Positions 17,640-24,460 of a stretch of 64,000 nucleotides of DNA are shown here, piece after piece. The DNA lies in NCBI GenBank assembly GCA_963791455.1, contig CAWBSM010000002.1, forward strand, positions 434,001 to 498,000, written 5' to 3'. Every line of letters begins with the position of its first letter. The first letter of the stretch is position 1. The notes below the pieces were generated by a model. The model did no database searches. It had not been told where the DNA came from and saw nothing but the letters and a program-made list of their open reading frames with translations. A program made the position numbers and the translations under genes. The stretch comes from Bog-473 sp963791455. GTDB taxonomy: Bacteria; Actinomycetota; Acidimicrobiia; Acidimicrobiales; RAAP-2.

Positions 17640-17980
17640 GCAGCGCATCTACAACTGGATCACCCAATACAAAATCGGCGATCAGTGCTTGGATCGGCTC
17701 CATCACTCGCGCTCGCGCCGTTGAGCGACGAGGGTGCCGAGGTTGACGCCGTCGTAAGCAAGTGGGGCATGCTCCCGTGCCTGCTTGCACGGTGGCACCC
17801 AGTCCCGGAGCCGAACGCAGGCAGCCTCACCGTCGCACAACGTCACGGGCTGCGAACTGAGATATCCAGTACCAAGACGATGGTGGTGGTAGCACCATGG
17901 CCCGTCGTCGGGTATCACCCTTGAGGGTTCACCGCACCGGCCGTACTCTCGATTAAGGAGCGAATATAGGAGGTGGCCCG
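17640..17980. other. intergenic stretch, no supported gene
   Basis: About 340 bases between the SDR and the small membrane protein. Open frames exist on both strands but none shows family features, a good ribosome site or biased composition. Nothing else is recognised. Confidence 0.5.
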
Positions 17981-18235
17981 ATGGGTGACGAGTCCTCGGT
18001 TTCGAAGATTGACCAGGTGGTGACGGGGCGGAACTTGATCATTCTGGCTATCGCAGATGTTGTCCTTTTCGTCGTCGCGAACGTCGCCTATGGACCTGGC
18101 AATGAGCATGGGGTTCGGATGGCCCTGTCCAATACGGCATGGGTGCTTTTCTTAGTCGGCTTTTTGCTGCTGATCGTGTTGGGAATCGTCGGCTTGGCTC
18201 AGGTGATACGACGGCGCGCTAAGGCGCACGCGTAA
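17981..18235 (+). CDS. small two-helix membrane protein
   Basis: An 84-residue protein with a very strong ribosome site (AGGAGG, eight bases before the ATG). Two transmembrane helices are clear: LIILAIADVVLFVVANVAYG (about 19-38) and TAWVLFLVGFLLLIVLGIVG (about 52-71), followed by a basic RRRAKAHA tail that should be cytoplasmic. No family is recognised. Confidence 0.65.
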   Translation: MGDESSVSKIDQVVTGRNLIILAIADVVLFVVANVAYGPGNEHGVRMALSNTAWVLFLVGFLLLIVLGIVGLAQVIRRRAKAHA

Positions 18236-18453
18236 CGACTGGCCGTTCGCGCCGGTCACCGAGGACCGGTGTTTTGGGTCTCTCCAATGTACCGAACCAT
18301 CCCACCTGCCCGGCGTCTGGGGGTACCTCAGATCAAGGCTGAATAACTTCCAAAAGGGACGGGATCGACCCACGGTCCCCCGGCTCCATTCGTCATCCCT
18401 GCGCACGATTCTTTCTGCGATGTGGAATTGCGTCACTTGCGAGATCGATCAAG

Positions 18454-19788
18454 TCAGCTCTCGACGTGGAACAAACACCACGTGCCAGGGACACCCTTCA
18501 ACTCGTGTTCGCCGCGATCCCGAAACTCGATACCCGAGCCAACCACGAGATCCTTGACGGTGCTCGAGACGAGTACTTCTCCCGGCACCGCCAGTGAACC
18601 GAGTCGAGCGGCGATGTGAACGGCGAGGCCGCCGAGATCGTTGCCTCTCACCTCGCACTCACCGGTGTGGAGACCCACACGCAGCTCGATACCGTGAGCT
18701 CTCGTGGCATCGATGATCGCTTGGCCACAGCGAATCGCTCGAGCCGGACCGTCGAATGAGGCAACGAAGCCGTCTCCAGTTGTATTGATTTCCCGGCCTC
18801 GGAAGATCCGCAGTTGTTCGCGGACGATTTGATCATGGCGATCCAACAGTGACCGCCATCGTTGATCACCTAACGAGGCCGCACGTTCGGTCGATCCGAC
18901 GATGTCGGTGAAGAGAACAGAGACCAGCACCCGGTCTACATCGGTCGCTGGTCTCGTACCCGTCAGGAATTCGGCGACTTCGTCGAACACAACGGTCCGC
19001 TGGCCGAAGATCAGCATGTCCTGGCCAGGCAACGCGACAAACTTCGATCCCTCAATGTGCTCGGAGATATAACGGCCCATGGCACTGGGCAAAAAGCTTG
19101 GATTGTCGGCGCTTAGGATCAGCGTGGGCGTTCGTATGAGTGGGAGCACTTCGCGAACATCGAGGTTTCGAAGCAGATAGTCGTATTGTGCCGCCGCCGT
19201 TCTCGGGGTGACCGACGCCCGGAAGAGCGGAGCGAGGGCATCGCGCCTCGCCGCTTCTTCGGCACCGGCTGCACCCGCAATCGAGAGGAACTCTGGTGTA
19301 CCCCAATGGGTTCGGACGAAATCGACGACGAAATCGAGCGCCTCAGGCGTGAAACCGATCGGATAGTCGTCAGCGATGAGATAACGGGCACTTGTATTGC
19401 AAAGGACCAGCGAATCGACCCGTTCGGGATGTGCGGCGGCGTAAAGCACGGCGATCGGGCCGCTGTCGACAGTCGCGAGTATGGATGACCGCTCAGACCC
19501 GACCGCGTTGAGCACGCTCTCGATGTCTTCCGTCCACTCCTCCCAAGTTGGTATGGCGTGCCGAGGCACACCGTCAGAGCCACCCGTGCCTCGTCGATCG
19601 AAAAAGATCAAGCGGCGCAGCGACGCCAACTGTTTAAGGAAGTCGGCAATGTCGGGGTTCTCCCACGCCATCTCGACGTGACTGCCAAGCCCGTTGAAGA
19701 ACAGAAGGTCGGAAGGCCCCTCTCCGAGCACCTGGTAGGCAACGTCAGCATCTCCGACGGCTACGTACTTGGTGTCCGGCCGGTTCAT
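18454..19788 (-). CDS. alpha/beta hydrolase-adenylate/guanylate cyclase fusion
   Basis: A 444-residue two-domain protein. Residues 1-270 have an alpha/beta-hydrolase fold (FFDRRGTGGSD; the nucleophile elbow reads TVDSGPIA, so the GxSxG Ser is displaced and this half may be a sensor). Residues 285-444 are a class III cyclase: VSVLFTDIVGSTERA with the metal Asp, NTTGDGFVASF, LRVGLHTGECEV and GEHELKGVPGTW. It likely makes cAMP or cGMP in response to a ligand or stress. It is the intact paralogue of the broken copy at 1715-3023. A cNMP-binding protein lies at 60653. Confidence 0.88.
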   Translation of the reverse strand: MNRPDTKYVAVGDADVAYQVLGEGPSDLLFFNGLGSHVEMAWENPDIADFLKQLASLRRLIFFDRRGTGGSDGVPRHAIPTWEEWTEDIESVLNAVGSERSSILATVDSGPIAVLYAAAHPERVDSLVLCNTSARYLIADDYPIGFTPEALDFVVDFVRTHWGTPEFLSIAGAAGAEEAARRDALAPLFRASVTPRTAAAQYDYLLRNLDVREVLPLIRTPTLILSADNPSFLPSAMGRYISEHIEGSKFVALPGQDMLIFGQRTVVFDEVAEFLTGTRPATDVDRVLVSVLFTDIVGSTERAASLGDQRWRSLLDRHDQIVREQLRIFRGREINTTGDGFVASFDGPARAIRCGQAIIDATRAHGIELRVGLHTGECEVRGNDLGGLAVHIAARLGSLAVPGEVLVSSTVKDLVVGSGIEFRDRGEHELKGVPGTWCLFHVES

Positions 19789-19972
19789 GGAACACGTAGT
19801 CTGACCCGTGATCCAACTGAATGCTCAGTCTCTTGCTCGGCGAGGCACGGTCCGACAGCGATGGAAGCAACCTGGCGATCTGAACGCGCCGATGCAGGGT
19901 GGGAAAGATGGGTCAGCGGGCGCAACGTAACGGCACAGACCCGGGGTAGGGGGCACCCTTAACTGAATTATC

Positions 19973-20449
19973 TCAACAGGGCAGATCACGCGGCTCTTCG
20001 TCCGCGGTCTCGCATGAAGGTGATTCGGTACCCGCGGCTCGGACGAGGAGCTCGTGGAGGGTGGCGCGTTCCTCGGCATTGAGGGCGGCGAGGAGGTCGT
20101 CTTCGACCAATCCGAGTCGGACGTGGGCATCGGCGAGCGCTTCCGCGCCTGTACTGGACAGCTCGACGATGTGACGGCGCCGGTCGGAGCGATCGCGCTG
20201 CCGCGTGATGAGCCCGCGTTCTTCGAGTTCATTCAACAGCCCCACGACGTTGCTCGGATCGAGGCTCAGTACCTCGCCGAGGCCCTGCTGGCTCAAGGGC
20301 CCTCGCTCGCTCAGGATTCCGAGCGCGTGCAGGTGCCTGGGTCGGAGGCCACCAGGCGTGGACGCTTCGGCTGCCCGGCGGCCGACCCGCGCCAGATGAT
20401 CGAGCAGCGGCAAGGTCTGGAAGTCAACCTTCGTCGATACCTTGGCCAT
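19973..20449 (-). CDS. MarR-family transcriptional regulator
   Basis: A 158-residue MarR protein with the winged-helix core: LHALGILSERGPLSQQGLGE, the recognition helix DPSNVVGLLNELEERGLI, and the wing TRQRDRSDRRRHIVELSSTG. It is divergent from the FMN reductase gene, with a perfect palindrome between them (20477-20493), so it probably represses that gene and itself. Confidence 0.9.
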   Translation of the reverse strand: MAKVSTKVDFQTLPLLDHLARVGRRAAEASTPGGLRPRHLHALGILSERGPLSQQGLGEVLSLDPSNVVGLLNELEERGLITRQRDRSDRRRHIVELSSTGAEALADAHVRLGLVEDDLLAALNAEERATLHELLVRAAGTESPSCETADEEPRDLPC

Positions 20450-20476
20450 GCATCAAGGCTATCCTCTGGGTAGATA

Positions 20477-20493
20477 ATTGGTGTACCACCAAT
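20477..20493. promoter_or_regulatory. palindromic MarR operator
   Basis: ATTGGTG-TAC-CACCAAT is a perfect 17-base palindrome in the 94-base divergent gap between the MarR gene (start 20449) and the FMN reductase gene (start 20544). Size and symmetry fit MarR dimer binding. Confidence 0.65.
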
Positions 20494-20543
20494 GATTTGG
20501 GGTGTACTGGCCACTGATCACGAAACCCTCCATGGAGGGCCGT

Positions 20544-21208
20544 ATGTCGAAACTACAAATCATTGTGGGAGCACCCGGCCGACCCGGTCCTCTGACCTCG
20601 TCGTGCCCTGGGTCGTATCGAGAGCCTTGGCCCATGGAGGTTTCGACGTCGAGGTGATCGACCTTCGGGACTGGCCCTTGCCATTCTTCGCCGAGCACAT
20701 GGGCACGATCGGGGACTTCAGCGACCCGACGTACTCCGAGCCGTCGGTCAAGGCGTGGAACAACAAGATCAAGGAAGCCGACGCTTTCATCTTCGTGACC
20801 CCCGAGTACAACCACAGCCTTCCCGGGGCCCTAAAGAACGCCATTGACAGCGTCTTCCTCTCCTTTGCGTTCCGGAACAAGCCGGTGGCCGCCGTCGGCT
20901 ACAGCGCAGGCATCGGAGCGGGGATCCGGGCGATCGAGCATCTAGCCCACGTGGTCATCGAAGCCGAAGCCGTGCCGCTGCGGAACACCGTCGTGATCCC
21001 GTTTGTGGCGACCGCATTCGACGAGCACGGCGAGGCGATCGATTCGGCCGCGAGTGTGAGTCTGGACGTCATGCTCGACGATCTCGCGTGGTGGTCGTTG
21101 GCGCTCGAGGCAGCGCGCTCCGCCGGTGAGCTCATCCCGGGGGCCTTACGGGCCCGGGCCGCGCTCGCGGCAAGCCAAGCGGCTGACGACGTGGAGTCCG
21201 CAGCCTGA
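20544..21208 (+). CDS. NADPH-dependent FMN reductase-like protein, frameshift near start
   Basis: A flavodoxin-like reductase: STRPTRSSDLVVPWV (phosphate loop), then FVTPEYNHSLPGALKNAIDS and AAVGYSAGIGAGIRAIEHL, characteristic of the NADPH-dependent FMN/quinone reductase family (FMN_red). The proper N-terminus MSKLQIIVG begins at ATG 20544 with a GGAGG site, but is one base out of register with the rest; a base is missing in the GGG at 20567-20569. The body frame could instead start at ATG 20492, giving an unrelated leader. Restored length is about 221 residues. Probably controlled by the divergent MarR. Confidence 0.75.
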
Positions 21209-21322
21209 ACAGACCGCAAGCCCGGACCCTGCCCGGTCCGGCGATCTGCACCACCCGGCGGGTAGCCCCGATGTGCTGTGTGCTGCGTTTGTGGGCACGC
21301 AACAGCCGCGAGCACGGGCCAG

Positions 21323-21410
21323 CCGTCATCGCCTAGGGCGAAAGAGAAAACACCTTCGGAAACCCAGGCCCGACCTGGGTAAATGTTGTGTTTTCCACAA
21401 CAACCGGTGG
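21323..21410 (+). repeat. structured intergenic repeat, copy 2
   Basis: Second copy of the element at 13543-13643. It forms two perfect consecutive hairpins: ACCCAGG/CCTGGGT (21362-21368 and 21374-21380, loop CCCGA) and TGTTGTG/CACAACA (21384-21390 and 21396-21402, loop TTTTC). It lies between the FMN reductase gene and the tRNA-Val, downstream of both. Confidence 0.55.
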
Positions 21411-21467
21411 GCGCTGCGGTCGGTGGGCGCTGTGGTGTGCGGTGGGCGCTGCGGTGGGCGCTGCGGG
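21406..21467. repeat. tandem copies of the tRNA-Val 3' end
   Basis: GGTGGGCGCTG(C/T)GG occurs four times, starting at 21406, 21422, 21441 and 21453. The last copy is the acceptor/T-stem 3' end of the tRNA itself; the other three lie just beyond its 3' end. This is what repeated integration at, or duplication of, a tRNA attachment site would leave. Confidence 0.6.
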
Positions 21468-21528
21468 ACTCGAACCCACGACCTCAGCCGTGTGAAGGCT
21501 GCGCTCTAACCAGCTGAGCTAAGCGCCC
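21455..21528 (-). tRNA. tRNA-Val (anticodon CAC)
   Basis: A full cloverleaf of 74 nt on the minus strand: acceptor GGGCGCT/AGCGCCC, D-arm GCTC-AGCTGGTTA-GAGC, anticodon arm CAGCC-TTCACAC-GGCTG with anticodon CAC, five-base variable loop, T-arm GTGGG-TTCGAGT-CCCGC, discriminator A. CCA is not encoded. It reads GTG codons. Confidence 0.93.
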
Positions 21529-22099
21529 GCATGTCTCTTCCGAACTGCGGGTTCCTTCTCCACCGTCGTGCATGACTTCGGCATGACGAACCAACAGCGT
21601 ATAACTGACCGTGAAGGGCGTCGTCAGATCCTTCCACCAGGAGCAGAATCAAAGCAATACCGCGGGCCCCTGCGGACGGCTCCCGCGAGGGGGCGCTTCA
21701 CCAGCCCATGGTCCCGTTCGACCTCTCACTCTGTTTCCTCAACCCATCTCCCTTTAACAGAGATCAGTACCTGCGTCCGTGGGCGGATAATCGATTCCAT
21801 CGCCGTCCTCGGTGGCCCACCGATCCACGGCACGACACACGAGGATGAGTCGAGACGTTCGTGGCCGGGTTCTCCGAGAAGCAAATCCAGCCACCGGACC
21901 CGCTACAAACCCGCTACAAGGTCCTCAGCCTTTGTTCATTTGCAGCAAGGGTTTTGGCGTGACCCTCACTCGACGGAGCTGGCGGTTCTGCGAACGGGAC
22001 ACCAGGGCCGTCTGATCGGCCTAGCCAAGGCTCCTCTTCGAAGCCTCATCGAGGTCGCTCGTCTGTCCCTTACCTTCTAGCTACGAGTGAAGCTCGTGC
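21529..22099. other. gene-poor stretch upstream of the tRNA
   Basis: About 570 bases with no gene I can support. A 171-codon open frame on the plus strand has no family features. A short direct repeat, CCCGCTACAA twice near 21898-21917, is the only pattern seen. This is probably remnant DNA of an integrated element. Confidence 0.4.
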
Positions 22100-22498
22100 T
22101 CAGCTCGCAGCGCCGACACTTGCGTCCACGATCACGGTGTATGCAACGGTGGCACCCGAGATATTGAAGTCAATCGTCGCATTGCCACCTCCGTCGGTCA
22201 TTCCCGAGTCGGTGCTGGTCGTCGTCTTGTGGTGCTTCGTCAGGGTCACTGAAGCATTGGGCTGGTTCGACGTGATCGTTGCCGTCTCTTCGTAGCGGTC
22301 CGGTGGCGAGTCGTTGGACAGACTTATCGAACACGACGGCGATGTTCCGGTCCCTGTTTCGCCGCCTGTGCCCGATGCTGGCGGCGAGGCGAAGACCGGG
22401 GTCCCGTAAAAGCCCGAGGTGCCGTAGGTGAAGACCCCTGTTCCGATCCTTCGGGCCGTCAGCCGATTCGCAGATATCCATTCCGGGACAGTATTTCC
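22100..22498 (-). pseudogene. C-terminal fragment of a secreted/cell-surface protein
   Basis: A 132-codon open frame ending at the TGA 22100-22102 and closed upstream by an in-frame stop at 22499-22501, with no proper start. The content is clearly protein-like: WISANRLTARRIGTGVFTYG, then a Ser/Thr/Gly/Pro linker, then an Ig-like module (CSISLSNDSPPDRYEETATI, NASVTLTKHHKTTTSTDSG, ATVAYTVIVDASVGAAS). Such Thr-rich beta-domains are typical of exported proteins in this group. The signal peptide half is missing. Confidence 0.5.
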
Positions 22499-22577
22499 TC
22501 ATCAGGTTGCAGATTTCAGGATTACTCTTGCAAACGACGACCTCGACTGATCAGCGCCGCACATTGAGGAGCATCAG

Positions 22578-22853
22578 ATGGCAAGGGTATTGATGGTTGT
22601 GCAGCATCCCGTGAAGGACTTCGACGCCTGGCGGATTGAATATGACAAGGCACAACCGATACGTGACAGACACGGCGTCGCCGACGCCACGGTGTTTCGG
22701 AACGTCGACGATCCGAACGAGATTACGGGGCTGCATTGGTTCTCCTCGGTCGACGAAGCTCACGCCTTCGCCGACGATCCCGACCTCAGGGACGCCATGG
22801 CTCGGGCGGGCGTCAGCGGACCACCCCGCATCGAAATCAGCGTCGAAGTGTGA
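22578..22853 (+). CDS. small dimeric alpha/beta-barrel (ABM-like) protein
   Basis: A 91-residue protein with a good GAGGAG ribosome site. The sequence pattern (VLMVVQHPVKDFDAWRIEYD near the start, ATVFRNVDDPNEITGLHWF in the middle, LRDAMARAGVSGPP at the end) fits the ferredoxin-like dimeric barrel of antibiotic-biosynthesis-monooxygenase-type and EthD-type proteins. No catalytic residues can be assigned. Confidence 0.65.
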   Translation: MARVLMVVQHPVKDFDAWRIEYDKAQPIRDRHGVADATVFRNVDDPNEITGLHWFSSVDEAHAFADDPDLRDAMARAGVSGPPRIEISVEV

Positions 22854-22945
22854 TCCCGACCGGCTCTTGATCGAAGGTGGGCTCACCGCGTGGGACGAGA
22901 CCAACCTGGTCCTTTCAAGGTCCGGCGACGGCACTTGCTGCCCAA

Positions 22946-22987
22946 GACGTGTGATGACTGAGCTTTCACCAGCTGAGCAAAGCGTCC
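22946..22987 (-). pseudogene. 5' half of a decayed tRNA-Val-like sequence
   Basis: On the minus strand, GGACGCT-TT-GCTC-AGCTGGTGA-AAGC then CAGTC-ATCACAC matches the acceptor, D-arm and anticodon loop (CAC) of the intact tRNA-Val at 21528, but the anticodon stem no longer pairs and the T-arm and 3' acceptor are missing. It looks like a tRNA fragment carried or left by an integrated element. Confidence 0.45.
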
Positions 22988-23092
22988 GGGCGGAGTAGGC
23001 GGAACACCGGCATAGCCTGCGCCAGGCCGCCTACCAGCGGGCGACGCGGTGATTATCGGGCGTCCCGGGTGCACCGGTACCCTGGGTCCGAG

Positions 23093-23785
23093 ATGACGTG
23101 GACTTCCCCCGACGGCGGCGACCGACCGCAGACCTGGAGCGCCCGCCTCCTGGGTGCCTTTTCCGGCCCGAAGCCGGCCGTTGGCGTCGGGAGCTCGAAA
23201 CAGGAGGCGGACCCCGCCACGATCCTGCCCCCCGAGGAACGCAAGGCTGCGATGTCCTCCCTGGATCCGGTCGAGACCAAGTGGTCGCTGGGCGCATTCG
23301 TGCTGGCAACGGTCGCCGGTATCGCCATCCCCGCTTTCATCATCGCTGAGAACAAGGTCACCAAGAAGGGAAAGAACACCATCGCCGTGGCGCCGGACGC
23401 CGCGCTCCTCGGCGGCGCCATCCTGCTGCTCTGTGTCATCGGGTTCCTGGCCCTCTGGAAGCGCAAACGTACGCTGGTGGCGTTCGACCTGTTCCTGGTT
23501 GGCTTCGCTTTCACCCTCTTCATCGGGCTGATCGGATTCGCGTTCATCCTCCTTGGTGGCTGGCTGATGCTCCGAGCCTGGAGGCTCAACAAGTACGGGA
23601 CCACCAACGCCAAGGCGATCACCAAGGAAGCCGCGGCGCGCCCGCGAGGACGTGAACGCAAAGATGCGGCGAAGGCAGGAGCCAAGACGACGTCGAGCCC
23701 AGCTGCTCGCAAACCGCCGACCGCGAGCAAGCGCTACACGCCGAAATCGCCACCTCGGAAGAAGATCCCCAAGCCGACGGAATAA
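23093..23785 (+). CDS. membrane protein with basic C-terminal tail, unknown
   Basis: A 230-residue protein with a polar N-terminus, three hydrophobic helices (WSLGAFVLATVAGIAIPAFI; ALLGGAILLLCVIGFLAL; LVGFAFTLFIGLIGFAFILLG) and a Lys/Arg/Pro-rich tail of about 60 residues that should be cytoplasmic. ATG 23093 is chosen over the upstream in-frame start at 23069. Similar architecture is common in actinobacterial hypothetical proteins; no function is known to me. Confidence 0.65.
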   Translation: MTWTSPDGGDRPQTWSARLLGAFSGPKPAVGVGSSKQEADPATILPPEERKAAMSSLDPVETKWSLGAFVLATVAGIAIPAFIIAENKVTKKGKNTIAVAPDAALLGGAILLLCVIGFLALWKRKRTLVAFDLFLVGFAFTLFIGLIGFAFILLGGWLMLRAWRLNKYGTTNAKAITKEAAARPRGRERKDAAKAGAKTTSSPAARKPPTASKRYTPKSPPRKKIPKPTE

Positions 23786-23811
23786 GGGCCGGACCAGCCA
23801 GGCCCGGTCGG

Positions 23812-24414
23812 TCAGGTTGCCGGCGCGATCAGCAGCGCCGACCGCAACAATTGAAGGACGTCGGCCCGTCGGCGCACCAACGAGCGCGCCGTGGGCTCCT
23901 CCCCGAGGGCGCGCAGCACCTCGACCTCCGTGACCATCCCGATCACCGTCGAATAGATCGCCAACAGCAGCAACCTCGGATCGTGGCGGCGCATGTTCCC
24001 AGCGTCCATCTCAGCCTGCAGGAACGATGAAGCCCGCTGCACGAGCGGCTCGAGGGCCAACGTCATCTGGGTGGCCCCCGGCGGGCCGAGCCGCCCCACC
24101 TCGCGCAGCAGCCCGAGCAGTTCGGGCTGGCGGGCTGCCAGGCGGAAGACCGAACGGACGACCGCCTCTACCCGCTCCCACCCCTCACCCGCCCCCTCGA
24201 GCGCCGTCTCCAAAGCCGTCGAGAGGTCCCCGGCGCTCCGGGCGATCACGGCTTCGAGCAGCGCGTCCTTGGAGGGGAACCAGTAGAGGATCGACTGCTT
24301 CGTGAGATCGAGGCCCTTGGCCACGGCGTCCAGCGAGGTGGCTTCGTACCCGCGGCTGGCAAACGACGAGAGGGCCTCGTCAAGAATGCGGTCACTCGTC
24401 GTTGAGCTGGTCAC
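23812..24414 (-). CDS. TetR-family transcriptional regulator
   Basis: A 200-residue TetR repressor. The N-terminal DNA-binding domain is clear (ILDEALSSFASRGYEATSLD followed by LTKQSILYWFPSKDALLEAV); the ligand-binding half is Leu/Ala-rich. It is divergent from the fatty acyl-CoA reductase operon, and a 12-base palindrome touches its start codon, so it most likely represses that operon and itself. The ligand is probably an acyl-CoA or lipid (inference). Confidence 0.9.
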   Translation of the reverse strand: MTSSTTSDRILDEALSSFASRGYEATSLDAVAKGLDLTKQSILYWFPSKDALLEAVIARSAGDLSTALETALEGAGEGWERVEAVVRSVFRLAARQPELLGLLREVGRLGPPGATQMTLALEPLVQRASSFLQAEMDAGNMRRHDPRLLLLAIYSTVIGMVTEVEVLRALGEEPTARSLVRRRADVLQLLRSALLIAPAT

Positions 24415-24415
24415 T

Positions 24416-24427
24416 TACCATATGGTA
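24416..24427. promoter_or_regulatory. palindromic TetR operator
   Basis: TACCATATGGTA is a perfect 12-base palindrome within the 46-base divergent gap between the TetR gene and the reductase operon. A related half site, GGTGGTAAACC, lies near 24449. Blocking here would silence both promoters. Confidence 0.65.
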
Positions 24428-24460
24428 GACAGAATCGGCGAGCGGTGGTAAACCTGTCTC

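Noticed and set aside
21898..21917. Direct repeat CCCGCTACAA twice
   Set aside because: Only two copies and short; could be chance in a gene-poor stretch.
21568..22080. 171-codon open frame near the tRNA-Val
   Set aside because: No ribosome site, no recognisable domain, Arg/Ser/Thr-rich as in random GC-rich sequence.
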